Source: Porphyromonas cangingivalis (lineage in GTDB: Bacteria; Bacteroidota; Bacteroidia; Bacteroidales; Porphyromonadaceae). From it: a stretch of DNA of 64,000 nucleotides. The notes beneath the pieces were generated by a model. That model was not told where the DNA came from, searched no databases, and saw only the letters and a list, made by a program, of their open reading frames with translations. The stretch lies in NCBI RefSeq assembly GCF_900638305.1, contig NZ_LR134506.1:2108001-2172000 (forward strand), given 5' to 3'. A program made the translations under genes and the position numbers. Positions 34,180 to 43,836 of this stretch are shown piece by piece (position 1 is the stretch's first letter; each line of letters begins with the position of its first letter).

Positions 34180-36522
34180 ATGAAGATCGAACGTATCAAC
34201 AGATGGTTTCGCCGACAAGGCGAGTGGATCATCGGGAAGCGGTGGTTCGTCCTCGGAGTCTTTGTCCTCCTCGTCCTCTTCGGGCTGAACGGTATGCGCT
34301 TCCTCAACATCAAGACATCATGGGAGGACTACTTCCTCGAGGATGACCCCATGATCGTACAGACCGAAGAGTTCAAGAGCATCTTCGGCAATGACAACTT
34401 TGCCGCCGTGCTGGTCGAGAGTGAGGATATCTTCACCCGCCCCAACCTCGAACTCATCCGTCGTCTCTCCAACGAGATGCTCGACAGCATGTCCTATGCC
34501 GAAAAGATCACTTCGCTGACAGACATCGAGTTCATGATCGGTGAAGAGGAGGGCATGGTCATCGAGCAGATCGTGCCTGAAGAGATCCCTTCCGATCCTG
34601 AGGGGCTGGAGGAGATCAAGCGAAAGGCTTACCTCAAGCCCAATATCGCCAACAGGCTCGTATCAGCCGACGGCAGACTGACCTGGATACTGCTCAAGTT
34701 GCGCCCCTTCCCCGCCGATACGGTCGGGGACAAGAAGGGGGCAGGTTCTCCTGCCGAAGCCCTCACGGGTCAGGAGCTCCATCACATCATCACCAAGCCC
34801 GAATACGCTCCTCTCAACCCCAAGGGAACCGGTATGCCCTATCTTGCCGAACGCAAGATGGACTGGATCAATAAGGAGATGCCTCGAGTCTTGGGCTTTG
34901 CGATCCTCCTCGCGATCGTCGTGCTGGCACTGGCGACAAGGACTGTCCGAGGTGTCGTGGTACCTGTCATCACAGCCATCTCATCCATCATCATGGCTTA
35001 TGGTATAGCAGGCTATCTCCGCTTGGAGATCGACAGTGGTATGATCATGATACCGATACTCCTGGCTTTTGCCGTTGCCATCGCCTACAACATCCACATC
35101 CACTCCTACTTCCGACGGCAGATGCGCCGGCATGGCAAGCGCAAACTCGCTGCGATAGAGACGATCGAAGAGACAGGCTGGCCCATCCTCTTCAGTGCCT
35201 TGACTACCTTTGCCGCCCTGTTGTCCTTCTTGGCAATCCCTGTCGTCCCCCTTCATTTCGTAGGGATCACGACCTCGGCCAGTGTCCTCTTCTCTTTCTT
35301 GATTGCCATCATGGTCATGCCCACCACACTGAGTATGGGCAAGGATCGCACACCGAACCCCTCCGCCGTTGAGAAGCGTTCGTGTATGGACAGTCTCCTC
35401 GAGAGATTCGGTGTCTGGGTACTTGGGCACGAGAAGTCCATCTGGCTCATCTCCGGACTGCTTACGGCAGTGATGATCTATGGGTTCACGAGGATGGAGA
35501 CTGCTTTCGATGTCGAGCGTACTATGGGTCGAAAGGTAGAGTATGTGCGTGATCTCCTCCATGTGGCGGAGAGCGAACTCGGATCGCTCTACTCCTATGA
35601 CCTCATGATCCATTTCCCCAACGAAGGTGATGCCAAGACTCCTCGGAGCCTACATGCCCTCGATGTCGTCACGAAGGAGGTCGAAAGCTATCCTCTCACC
35701 AAGCGTACAACTTCACTCCTCAACATCCTCAAGGATCTCAATCAGACCTTGCACGATGGTGACGAAGCCTACTATACCATCCCCGACGATGCCGAGGAGA
35801 TCGCTCAGCAGCTACTGCTGTACGAAAATGCAGGGGGCAGCGAGGCCGAAAACTGGATCGACTACGAGTACAAACGCCTCCGTCTGAAGGTCGAGATACG
35901 CAAATACAACTCGGGTGAAGCCGAGCGTGAGCTCGCCCGGATCACGGACTTTGCACGGAAGGCATTCCCGACAGCAAAGATCACACCCGTAGGGAGTCTG
36001 CCACAGTTCACCACGATGATGCAATATGTCGTGCACGGACAGTTGTCCTCCTTCGTCATCTCGCTGATCATCATCGGTGTATTGATGATGATGGTCTTCG
36101 GCAGCATCCGTGTGGGGCTGATAGGCTTGATCCCGAATATCATGCCTGCCCTCGTGGTGGGTGGTCTGATGGGACTGCTCGACTATCCTCTGGACATGAT
36201 GACCGCGACGATCATGCCGATGATCCTGGGTCTTGCAGTGGACGACACGATCCACTTCTTCAACCACGGTCATTTGGAGTTTGACCGCCAGCGCAACTAC
36301 CGAGGGGCGGTACTCAAGTCGTTCAGGATCGTGGGGACACCCATCGTGCTGACGAGTGTCATCGTCTCGTCCAACTTTGCGGCCTATACGATTTCCGAAG
36401 GGGCTTCATTCGTCCATATGGGCATCCTCTCTGTGGCCGGGATGTTCACTGCAATTTTGGCGGACTTGTGTATCACTCCTCTACTCTTCCGTCGCTTCAA
36501 CATCTTCGGCAAGGAGGCTTGA
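34180..36522 (+). CDS. RND/MMPL-family exporter
   Basis: 780 residues with the two-fold RND plan: membrane helix near 22-40, a large periplasmic domain, a five-helix block from about residue 235, then a single helix near 420, the second periplasmic domain and a final helix block from about residue 620. IDSGMIMIPILLAFAVAIAY and the LGLAVDDTIHFFNH block (charged residues in the helix) are typical of the MMPL/SSD-type lipid exporters (HpnN-like) rather than AcrB drug pumps. It is followed by LolA-like and DUF1302-like genes, the usual partners. The probable job is moving a lipid or hydrophobic ligand to the outer membrane. Confidence 0.9.
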   Translation: MKIERINRWFRRQGEWIIGKRWFVLGVFVLLVLFGLNGMRFLNIKTSWEDYFLEDDPMIVQTEEFKSIFGNDNFAAVLVESEDIFTRPNLELIRRLSNEMLDSMSYAEKITSLTDIEFMIGEEEGMVIEQIVPEEIPSDPEGLEEIKRKAYLKPNIANRLVSADGRLTWILLKLRPFPADTVGDKKGAGSPAEALTGQELHHIITKPEYAPLNPKGTGMPYLAERKMDWINKEMPRVLGFAILLAIVVLALATRTVRGVVVPVITAISSIIMAYGIAGYLRLEIDSGMIMIPILLAFAVAIAYNIHIHSYFRRQMRRHGKRKLAAIETIEETGWPILFSALTTFAALLSFLAIPVVPLHFVGITTSASVLFSFLIAIMVMPTTLSMGKDRTPNPSAVEKRSCMDSLLERFGVWVLGHEKSIWLISGLLTAVMIYGFTRMETAFDVERTMGRKVEYVRDLLHVAESELGSLYSYDLMIHFPNEGDAKTPRSLHALDVVTKEVESYPLTKRTTSLLNILKDLNQTLHDGDEAYYTIPDDAEEIAQQLLLYENAGGSEAENWIDYEYKRLRLKVEIRKYNSGEAERELARITDFARKAFPTAKITPVGSLPQFTTMMQYVVHGQLSSFVISLIIIGVLMMMVFGSIRVGLIGLIPNIMPALVVGGLMGLLDYPLDMMTATIMPMILGLAVDDTIHFFNHGHLEFDRQRNYRGAVLKSFRIVGTPIVLTSVIVSSNFAAYTISEGASFVHMGILSVAGMFTAILADLCITPLLFRRFNIFGKEA

Positions 36523-36544
36523 ACTGCGCGAGAAACAAGGTGCT

Positions 36545-36632
36545 GACAGAACATATTCCGGACAACGACAGAATGTATTCTGTCCCGTAATAGAAAACAT
36601 TCTGTCCCACGACAAAAACAAATTCTAAGAGA
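36545..36632 (+). repeat. 22-bp tandem repeat, family 2, copy A (inside an operon)
   Basis: Four consecutive units (36545-36566, 36567-36588, 36589-36610, 36611-36632). The second unit contains the palindrome GACAGAAT-gt-ATTCTGTC; the fourth is degenerate. Unit 2 matches the second unit of copy B at 18 of 22 positions. It lies in the 215-base gap between the MMPL and LolA-like genes. Confidence 0.8.
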
Positions 36633-36737
36633 GACTTTACTAACATTTTTTTCACCATAAGGGAGTCCCGATCATGGTCGTATGGCTCGTCAAAGGGTTA
36701 CGGCAGACAGCTCCCCTCAAAAAAAGATTTTACCGAT

Positions 36738-37523
36738 ATGAAACGCATGGCAACAAACATACTGCTGATTTCTCTCCTCTCTATCTTCGGAGTCCAAGCA
36801 CAGAGCGGTCGAGACATCATGCAGATGGCGAAGGATCGTCCCAACGGTGATACCCGTCAGTCAGAGTTGACGATGACCTTGATCAATAAGCGCGGCAGTA
36901 CACGTGAGCGCAAACTCATGTCTTACTCCATCGATGTGGGCAAGGGGAAGAAAGACCGCAAGACCCTGATGTTTTTCCTCTATCCCGGGGATGTCAAGGG
37001 GACCGGTTTCCTCACATGGGACTACGACGAGATGGGCAAAGATGATGATAAGTGGCTCTATCTTCCTGCGATGAAGAAGACAAGACGTATCAGTGGTTCG
37101 TCCGCAAAGAAGGATTACTTCATGGGTAGTGATTTCACTTACGACGACATGGGCAGTCGCAATGTGGACGAAGACACACACAACCTTTTGGGCGAGGAGA
37201 CGCTCGACGGACAAAAGTGTTGGAAGGTGGAGTCGGTCTCCAAGGACAAGCGTGATGTGTACTCTCGTAAGTTGGTCTGGATCCGTCAGGACTGCCACAT
37301 ACCCGTAAAGGTCGAGTATTATGACAAGATGGATAAGCTCCACCGCCGGCTCATCCTCTCACGGATCGAGAAGGTCGATGGATTTTGGACAGCCAAGAAG
37401 ATGGAAATGTCCAACGAGCAGACCGGTCACAAGACAGTGCTGGAGTTTGGCAGACTCAGCTTCAACATCCCTCTCGAGGAGTCAAAGTTCAGTGTCTCCA
37501 CTCTTGAAAAAGGCAGTATGTGA
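36738..37523 (+). CDS. Outer-membrane lipoprotein-sorting protein, LolA-like
   Basis: 261 residues with a signal peptide ([14 protein letters not shown], cleavage before QS). The fold of the LolA/LppX-like family is indicated by [64 protein letters not shown] and [17 protein letters not shown], all standard for the COG2834-type proteins next to MMPL exporters. It would carry a hydrophobic ligand across the periplasm. The next gene begins at the stop codon (TGATG), so the two are coupled. Confidence 0.92.
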   Translation: MKRMATNILLISLLSIFGVQAQSGRDIMQMAKDRPNGDTRQSELTMTLINKRGSTRERKLMSYSIDVGKGKKDRKTLMFFLYPGDVKGTGFLTWDYDEMGKDDDKWLYLPAMKKTRRISGSSAKKDYFMGSDFTYDDMGSRNVDEDTHNLLGEETLDGQKCWKVESVSKDKRDVYSRKLVWIRQDCHIPVKVEYYDKMDKLHRRLILSRIEKVDGFWTAKKMEMSNEQTGHKTVLEFGRLSFNIPLEESKFSVSTLEKGSM

Positions 37524-38794
37524 TGAAGATGCTCGGGATCACCAAGGGATGGAACTTGTTCGTCTCGGTCGTACTGACCTTTGCCGTGTCCCTTGTGGCA
37601 TGGGGACAACAAGATGATAAGCAGAGATTTGAGGTCAAGGGCTTTGTCGATACTTATCAGGCCTTGAGGAGCAGTTCGCCCTTTGACTTCATGAGCTCAC
37701 GATCGACGGTGAGGACGGAGGTAAAGAAAACTTTCGGGTCTTCTCAGGTCAATGTCTCGCTCAACATCGTACACAATGCCCTCCTCAAGGAAGAGACCTC
37801 GATCCGTCTGCGGGAGGCTTACTTCGAGCATAGGGAACACCACTGGGGACTCAAAGCCGGGCGACAACTCATCATCTGGGGCGTGGCCGACGGCATCCGT
37901 ATCACCGACCACTTGTCTCCGATGGACTTGACCGAGTTTTTGGCTCAAGACTACGACGACATCCGTATGCCGATGAATGCGTTGCGCTTCTTGCTCTTCA
38001 ACGAGAAAGTGCAGTTTGAAGCGGTGCTCGTACCCACCTTCGAGGGCTATAAGTTGCCCACAGACAGTCGCAACCCCTGGTATCCCTTTGCTGCTCTTGA
38101 TGCCCATCCGGGGCTGAAGGTATCGTGGGATACCGATGCCGGCAGGCCGGACTTCAACATCCGCAACATTGAGTACGGCGGGCGGCTGAGTTTTACCCTC
38201 CCGGGCGTGGACTTCTCTCTCTCTGCACTGCATACTTGGAACAAGATGCCCATCTTCGAACAACAATGGGTATCGCCACAAGCCCTCACCATCGTGCCAC
38301 GACACTACCGTATGGGATTGATAGGTGCAGACATTGCGCTTCCTGTAAGACAGGTCGTGATCCGAGGAGAGGCAGCGCTGAGCATTGACAAGCATTTCAC
38401 ATACAGTGCGCCGAAACCTTCGGAGGGCTTCGAGACGCTCAACTGGCTCATGGGTATCGACTGGTATGCCCCCAACGACTGGATGATCTCGGGGCAGGTC
38501 TCCTCCGAAAGTATCTTCGGCTACAAGTCGCACATCAGCCAAGATCAAACGACTGCCCTCCTCACCCTCAGCATCTCAAAAAGCCTGCTGGGCAATACTC
38601 TCAAACTATCCGACTTCGCTTACATCGATATGGTGGGGCAGGGGTGGTTCAGTCGCTTCACCGCAGACTATGCTCTGAGCGATCAGATCCATATCATGGG
38701 TGGCTACGACTGGCTCGGCAGCAGGAAAGGGGGGCTGTTCGATGCTTACAAGAAAAATTCTGAATTTTGGCTGAGAGTTAGGTACAGCTTCTGA
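37523..38794 (+). CDS. DUF1302-like outer-membrane protein
   Basis: 423 residues; the ATG at 37523 shares its A with the LolA-like stop codon (TGATG). The signal peptide (VLTFAVSLVAWG, before QQDD) is followed by a beta-rich, aromatic barrel with RLREAYFEHREHHWGLKAGRQLIIWG and a final RVRYSF. The G-R-Q-x-x-x-WG block and the size fit the DUF1302 outer-membrane family that accompanies RND/LolA-like modules. Likely the outer-membrane end of the export route. Strong terminator downstream. Confidence 0.82.
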   Translation: MKMLGITKGWNLFVSVVLTFAVSLVAWGQQDDKQRFEVKGFVDTYQALRSSSPFDFMSSRSTVRTEVKKTFGSSQVNVSLNIVHNALLKEETSIRLREAYFEHREHHWGLKAGRQLIIWGVADGIRITDHLSPMDLTEFLAQDYDDIRMPMNALRFLLFNEKVQFEAVLVPTFEGYKLPTDSRNPWYPFAALDAHPGLKVSWDTDAGRPDFNIRNIEYGGRLSFTLPGVDFSLSALHTWNKMPIFEQQWVSPQALTIVPRHYRMGLIGADIALPVRQVVIRGEAALSIDKHFTYSAPKPSEGFETLNWLMGIDWYAPNDWMISGQVSSESIFGYKSHISQDQTTALLTLSISKSLLGNTLKLSDFAYIDMVGQGWFSRFTADYALSDQIHIMGGYDWLGSRKGGLFDAYKKNSEFWLRVRYSF

Positions 38795-38840
38795 GATCAG
38801 AAGGGCACCCTTGACGAAATACATCCAAGAATTGTAGTCT

Positions 38841-38877
38841 CGACCCTATGCCATTGAGCATAGGATCGGGATTTCTT
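38841..38877 (+). terminator. Terminator of the TetR-MMPL-LolA-DUF1302 operon
   Basis: Stem CGAcCCTATGC (38841-38851) with GCATAGGaTCG (38858-38868), followed by a T-rich run. Confidence 0.75.
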
Positions 38878-38905
38878 TTATATCATCAGATTAGTAACTT
38901 CGTCG

Positions 38906-38937
38906 TTTGAGCCTTTCGCCTAAATCTTGTACATTTG
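38906..38937 (+). promoter_or_regulatory. Promoter of rnr
   Basis: TTTG (38906-38909), 20-base spacer, TACATTTG (38930-38937); the ATG is 51 bases downstream. Confidence 0.72.
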
Positions 38938-38988
38938 TATGAAGGATAAAAATGGCTTCATCCTTCTCTCAAGATCAAACAGAACATA

Positions 38989-41190
38989 ATGAGTAGTAAA
39001 TATATACCAAGGAGCAAGGCTCCGGGGCGCAAGGCGAGAAAGTCAAGAAGTGCCGCAGGCAATGACTTTGTCGACAAGATGCCTTCTATCACGAGGTTGA
39101 GGGGAAAGATCATGGAGTACTTCCGTGAGCATCCCAACACCCCCGTCAATTACAAACAAATAGCTGCTGCCATCGGTGTACATGGCGATGTTGCTTATGA
39201 GGTGGTGTCTGAGCTTGTCGCAAGCCTGTCGGACGAGAAGATCATACAGCGTTCGGGGCGTGGCAAGTACTTCTACAAAGCACCGAGCAAAAGCCTCGAA
39301 GGTATATTTCGCCGTACGGGAGGTAGGGGGCACAACTCGTTCGTTCCAGATGATGGAGGAGCCCCCATACGTATTGCCGAACGCAACTCTCGCAACGCCA
39401 TGGATGGCGACCGTGTGGTGATACAACTCCATGCCAAACGCAGAGGTACAGCTCCTGAAGGGGAGGTCGTACAGGTCATCGAACGTGTGGAGGCCAATTT
39501 TGTGGGCAGGCTCGAAGTCAACAATGGAGTGGCTTTTCTTCTGACGGAGAGCAACAAGCTCGCCAACGACATATTTATCCCCGATAGATTTGTGCGTGGA
39601 GCAAAGGATGGCGACAAGGTCATCGTCCGTGTGGTCGAATGGAAAGAGGGGGCAAAGAATCCCGTGGGTGAGGTCATCGATGTCATCGGCCGTGCCGGAG
39701 AAAATGACACAGAGATGCATGCGATCCTTGCGGAGTTCGGTCTGCCTTATGTGTATCCCAAGGAGGTCGAAGAGGCTGCCGACAGGATCGACGAACAGTC
39801 TGCATACGACCCGAAGTACAACCGAGAAGACTTCAGGGAAGTACCTACGCTCACGATAGACCCAAAGGAGGCGAAGGACTTCGACGACGCCCTATCTTAC
39901 CGTGTCCTTGAAGACGGCAATCTGGAGGTCGGGGTGCACATCGCAGACGTGACGGCTTACGTCCACGACAACGACATCATCGACAAGGAGGCTCAGAAGC
40001 GTGCAACGAGCGTGTACCTCGTCGACCGCACCGTGCCGATGCTTCCCGAAAGGCTCTGCAACGACTTGTGCTCGCTCCGTCCGAATGAGGACAGGCCGGC
40101 CTTTTCGGTGATCTTCAAGCTTGACAAGGAAGCCAAGATCCTCGACTATCGCATCGTACGGACGGTCATCCACAGTGATGCAAGGCTTGCCTACGAAGAG
40201 GCACAGGCGGTCATAGAGGGTGGAGAGGGAGTATTCAAGGAAGAGATCCTTGCACTCAATGTCCTGGCTCAGAAGCTCAGGGCAGAGCGTTTTGCAAACA
40301 ACGCGATCGACTTCGATCGCAGTGAGCTGAAGTTCGAGATCGATGAGGCTGGCAAACCTATTGCTGTCAAGAGTGTGGTGAGCAAAGAGGCCAACAAACT
40401 CATCGAAGAATTTATGCTCCTTGCCAACCGTACTGTCGCTTGTCACATAGGTAAGGCCGAGGCCGGCAAGAAAGCACCGGTATTTGTGTATCGTGTGCAC
40501 GACTTGCCTGATCCCGAAAAGTTGCAGAACCTATCGGAGTTTGTGATGCGCTTCGGTTACAAGCTCAAGTACATGGGCACTCCGAGCGCGACAGCCAAGT
40601 CGATCAACGCCCTCTTGGATGCTGTCCAAGGCAAACCCGAGGAAAAGCTGGTAGAGACGATCACCATACGCACGATGGCGAAGGCAACATATACCGTGGA
40701 CAATATCGGACACTATGGGCTGGGCTTCGAGTATTACACCCACTTCACCTCTCCCATCCGCCGTCACCCCGACATGCTGGTACACCGCTTGCTGACACAC
40801 TACCTCGCAGGAGGGAAGAATGTGGACAAACGTGCCTACGAACAGATGTGCGAGCATGACTCTGCGATGGAAAATACCGCAGCGCAGGCTGAGCGTGCTT
40901 CGATCAAGTACAAGCAGGTGGAGTACATGATGGATCGCATAGGTCAGGAGTACGAGGGGGTCATCTCCGGTGTCACGGACTGGGGACTCTATGTGGAGAT
41001 CATCGAGAATGGTTGTGAGGGACTTGTCTCCATACGTGAGCTTGATGATGACTACTACGAGTTTGACGTGAAGAACTACTGTCTACGTGGCTTCCACAAA
41101 AAGAAAACGTACAGTCTCGGAGAGAAGGTGACCATAAGGGTGGCGGATGCCGACCTTGAGCGCAAACAGCTTGACTTCACCCTCGTCTGA
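38989..41190 (+). CDS. rnr: Ribonuclease R
   Basis: Processive 3'-5' exoribonuclease able to degrade structured RNA. 733 residues: basic start, winged-helix HTH_12 (LRGKIMEYFREHPNTPVNYK), cold-shock/OB domains, the RNB catalytic domain (TIDPKEAKDFDDALSYRV with the metal-binding Asp set, then EVGVHIADVTAYV), and a C-terminal S1 domain (GQEYEGVISGVTDWGLYVEI). It ends shortly after S1 without the long Lys-rich tail of the E. coli enzyme. ruvB follows 33 bases later. Confidence 0.97.
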   Translation: MSSKYIPRSKAPGRKARKSRSAAGNDFVDKMPSITRLRGKIMEYFREHPNTPVNYKQIAAAIGVHGDVAYEVVSELVASLSDEKIIQRSGRGKYFYKAPSKSLEGIFRRTGGRGHNSFVPDDGGAPIRIAERNSRNAMDGDRVVIQLHAKRRGTAPEGEVVQVIERVEANFVGRLEVNNGVAFLLTESNKLANDIFIPDRFVRGAKDGDKVIVRVVEWKEGAKNPVGEVIDVIGRAGENDTEMHAILAEFGLPYVYPKEVEEAADRIDEQSAYDPKYNREDFREVPTLTIDPKEAKDFDDALSYRVLEDGNLEVGVHIADVTAYVHDNDIIDKEAQKRATSVYLVDRTVPMLPERLCNDLCSLRPNEDRPAFSVIFKLDKEAKILDYRIVRTVIHSDARLAYEEAQAVIEGGEGVFKEEILALNVLAQKLRAERFANNAIDFDRSELKFEIDEAGKPIAVKSVVSKEANKLIEEFMLLANRTVACHIGKAEAGKKAPVFVYRVHDLPDPEKLQNLSEFVMRFGYKLKYMGTPSATAKSINALLDAVQGKPEEKLVETITIRTMAKATYTVDNIGHYGLGFEYYTHFTSPIRRHPDMLVHRLLTHYLAGGKNVDKRAYEQMCEHDSAMENTAAQAERASIKYKQVEYMMDRIGQEYEGVISGVTDWGLYVEIIENGCEGLVSIRELDDDYYEFDVKNYCLRGFHKKKTYSLGEKVTIRVADADLERKQLDFTLV

Positions 41191-41223
41191 CCTACGAAAA
41201 AATATACTTGGGAATACAACCAA

Positions 41224-42276
41224 ATGAAGATGCAAAACAACAACGGCTTGGAGGAGTTTGACATCAGAGCGATGGAGCCGGACAGACTCAAGGAACAAGC
41301 CGATCCCGACAGAGCCCTTCGCCCTTATACCTTCGACACATTCAAGGGACAGGACAGTGTGGTGGAGAACCTTCGTGTCTTCGTCATGGCGGCGAAGATG
41401 CGTGGTGAGTCTCTCGATCACGTGTTGCTACATGGTCCTCCCGGTCTGGGCAAGACAACACTCTCTCAGATCATTGCGAACGAACTGGGAGTGGGTATCA
41501 AGGTGACTTCGGGTCCTGTCCTTGACAAGCCCGGTGACCTTGCCGGGGTATTGACGTCGCTTGAGCCGAACGATGTCCTCTTCATCGATGAGATCCATCG
41601 TATGCCTCCGGTCGTCGAAGAGTACCTCTACTCAGCCATGGAGGACTACCGTATAGACATCATGATCGACAAGGGCCCCGGAGCGAGGAGCATACAGATA
41701 GATCTCAACCCCTTCACACTCATCGGAGCGACGACACGTAGCGGTCTCCTTACCGCCCCACTGAGAGCTCGTTTCGGCATCAACCTACACCTCGAATACT
41801 ACGACATCGACACGCTCAAGGGGATCGTCTTGCGTAGTGCAGGAATCTTGGGTGTCGAGTGTGAGCAAAATGCGGCACAAGAGATTGCAGAGCGGAGTCG
41901 CTGTACACCTCGTATCGCCAATGCTCTCCTCCGACGTGTCCGTGACTATGCACAGGTCAAAGGCTCGGGGCGCATCCACCACGATATCGCTTGCTACGCC
42001 TTGGAGGCACTCAACATCGACCGCCACGGACTGGATCAGATCGACCACAAGATCTTGACGGTGATCATGGATAAGTTCAGTGGAGGTCCGGTCGGTCTCG
42101 GTACGATAGCCACAGCCATAGGCGAAGACCCCGGGACTGTCGAGGAGGTGTACGAGCCGTTTCTCATCAAAGAGGGCTTCATGAAGCGCACCCCCCGAGG
42201 CAGGGAGGTCACAGAGCAGGCGTACAACCACTTCGGACGTACGATGCACCCCAAGGAGCGTTCTCTTTTCGACTGA
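41224..42276 (+). CDS. ruvB: Holliday junction branch-migration ATPase RuvB
   Basis: 350 residues, normal length. AAA+ motor driving RuvA-bound Holliday junction migration: Walker [13 protein letters not shown], Walker [12 protein letters not shown], sensor region [20 protein letters not shown] and the C-terminal winged helix with [16 protein letters not shown] and [12 protein letters not shown]. It follows rnr closely and precedes a flippase gene by 51 bases, without a hairpin in between. Confidence 0.98.
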   Translation: MKMQNNNGLEEFDIRAMEPDRLKEQADPDRALRPYTFDTFKGQDSVVENLRVFVMAAKMRGESLDHVLLHGPPGLGKTTLSQIIANELGVGIKVTSGPVLDKPGDLAGVLTSLEPNDVLFIDEIHRMPPVVEEYLYSAMEDYRIDIMIDKGPGARSIQIDLNPFTLIGATTRSGLLTAPLRARFGINLHLEYYDIDTLKGIVLRSAGILGVECEQNAAQEIAERSRCTPRIANALLRRVRDYAQVKGSGRIHHDIACYALEALNIDRHGLDQIDHKILTVIMDKFSGGPVGLGTIATAIGEDPGTVEEVYEPFLIKEGFMKRTPRGREVTEQAYNHFGRTMHPKERSLFD

Positions 42277-42327
42277 AAAGAACAATCGAATGCGGATGTC
42301 CAAACTATCGTTAATTATCGATCTTCC

Positions 42328-43836
42328 ATGAGCGATACAAAGGTCAATAAATCCTCCGGCTTGGGTGGACTCGCCAAAGATACCGTGATCTACGGCATCA
42401 CCAACATCGTGAGCAAGTTCCTCAACTGGCTCTTGGCTCCATTCTATATCCGTGTCCTTGCCGACAGTGCAGAGTACGGCATCGTGACGAACCTCTATGC
42501 GTGGGTGAGCGTCATCCTCGTGGTGCTGACCTTGGGATTGGAGACGGGCTTGTTCAGGTACATGAACACCTCCGATGCACCGAATAAGGTCTATGGGACG
42601 ACACTGAGGATACTCGGTGTCGTCGTGGGGCTTTTCCTACTGATGGGGCTACTTTTCGTAGATAACATTGCGTCGGGACTGGGGTATCCCGATTATCCCG
42701 AATACATAGGCATCTTCGTGACCATTGTGTCGATGGATGCACTACTGTCGCTGCCCTTTGCTTATCTGAGACATACGAAGAGGCCATTGAGATTTGCATT
42801 CTTCAAGTTCCTTTTCATCTTCCTCAATATTATATTCAATCTCTTCTTCCTTGTCCTCTGTCCTTGGCTCTACAAGCATCATCCTGAGAGTGTTTCGTGG
42901 TTCTACAGGACGGATTATGGTGTAGGGTACATCTTCGTCTCCAACCTCTTGGCGACGGCTATCGAGCTGCTCTTCATGCTCCCTGTGATCCGTCCCGGGC
43001 TAAAGTCGTACGACAAGACCCTCATTGTGCCGATGCTCCGCTACTGCCTGCCCCTCATGCTCCTCGGTGTGATGGGCAACTTCAGCCGTATGGCAGGACA
43101 GATACTCATTCCCGAACTCTATGAGGACAAAGCCTATGCCATGAGTCAGCTGGGTATCTATGGGGGGTGTCTCAAGATCTCGGTGGTAATGGTGATGTTC
43201 ATGCAGGCATTCAGATTTGCATACGATCCATTTGTCTTCTCAAAGATGAAGAAGGACGATGCTCCACGAGCCTATAGGGTAGCGATGAACTACTTCTTGC
43301 TCTTCACCTGCATCATCTTCCTTGGCGTGATGTACTGGATCGACTTCTTCAAGCATATCGTCAGCCCCGACTACTACGAGGGTCTGCGCATCGTGCCCAT
43401 AGTGATGGCAAGTGAGATCATTTTCGGGATCTACTACAACCTCTCAATGTGGTACAAACTCAGCGATCGTACGTACTTTGGGACGGTATTTTCGCTCGTG
43501 GGATTTGTGATCACTGTGGGGCTGATCCTCATCTTCACCCCCAAGTACGGCTATGTCGCTTGTGCGTGGGCCTCGCTCATGTGTAATGTGGTGATGATGT
43601 TGCTCTCTTATGCTTTCGGACGGAAGTATCACCCGATAGAGTACGATGTGCGCAGACTTCTTATCCTGGCGGCATTCACGACCATTGCTTACTATGTCGG
43701 CATGCAGATCATGGTCGACTTCATCCCCGTGCGCATAGCCCTAAGGACAGTGCTCCTCATGGCCTTTGCCGCTCTCTCACTTAGATTGATCAATCCGAAT
43801 ATACTACAAACAATAAGACAACTCACAAGACGATGA
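42328..43836 (+). CDS. Polysaccharide flippase of the MOP superfamily (Wzx-like)
   Basis: 502 residues, about 12-14 membrane helices, with the characteristic Wzx N-terminus (GLGGLAKDTVIYGITNIVSK) and LLAPFYIRVLADSAEYG, and the second half with PLMLLGVMGNFSRMAGQIL. Such proteins flip lipid-linked oligosaccharides across the inner membrane. It is separated from any glycan gene cluster; ruvB is upstream and DUF389 downstream (ATGA overlap). A function in LPS or capsule glycan export is likely, but the substrate is unknown. Confidence 0.9.
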   Translation: MSDTKVNKSSGLGGLAKDTVIYGITNIVSKFLNWLLAPFYIRVLADSAEYGIVTNLYAWVSVILVVLTLGLETGLFRYMNTSDAPNKVYGTTLRILGVVVGLFLLMGLLFVDNIASGLGYPDYPEYIGIFVTIVSMDALLSLPFAYLRHTKRPLRFAFFKFLFIFLNIIFNLFFLVLCPWLYKHHPESVSWFYRTDYGVGYIFVSNLLATAIELLFMLPVIRPGLKSYDKTLIVPMLRYCLPLMLLGVMGNFSRMAGQILIPELYEDKAYAMSQLGIYGGCLKISVVMVMFMQAFRFAYDPFVFSKMKKDDAPRAYRVAMNYFLLFTCIIFLGVMYWIDFFKHIVSPDYYEGLRIVPIVMASEIIFGIYYNLSMWYKLSDRTYFGTVFSLVGFVITVGLILIFTPKYGYVACAWASLMCNVVMMLLSYAFGRKYHPIEYDVRRLLILAAFTTIAYYVGMQIMVDFIPVRIALRTVLLMAFAALSLRLINPNILQTIRQLTRR

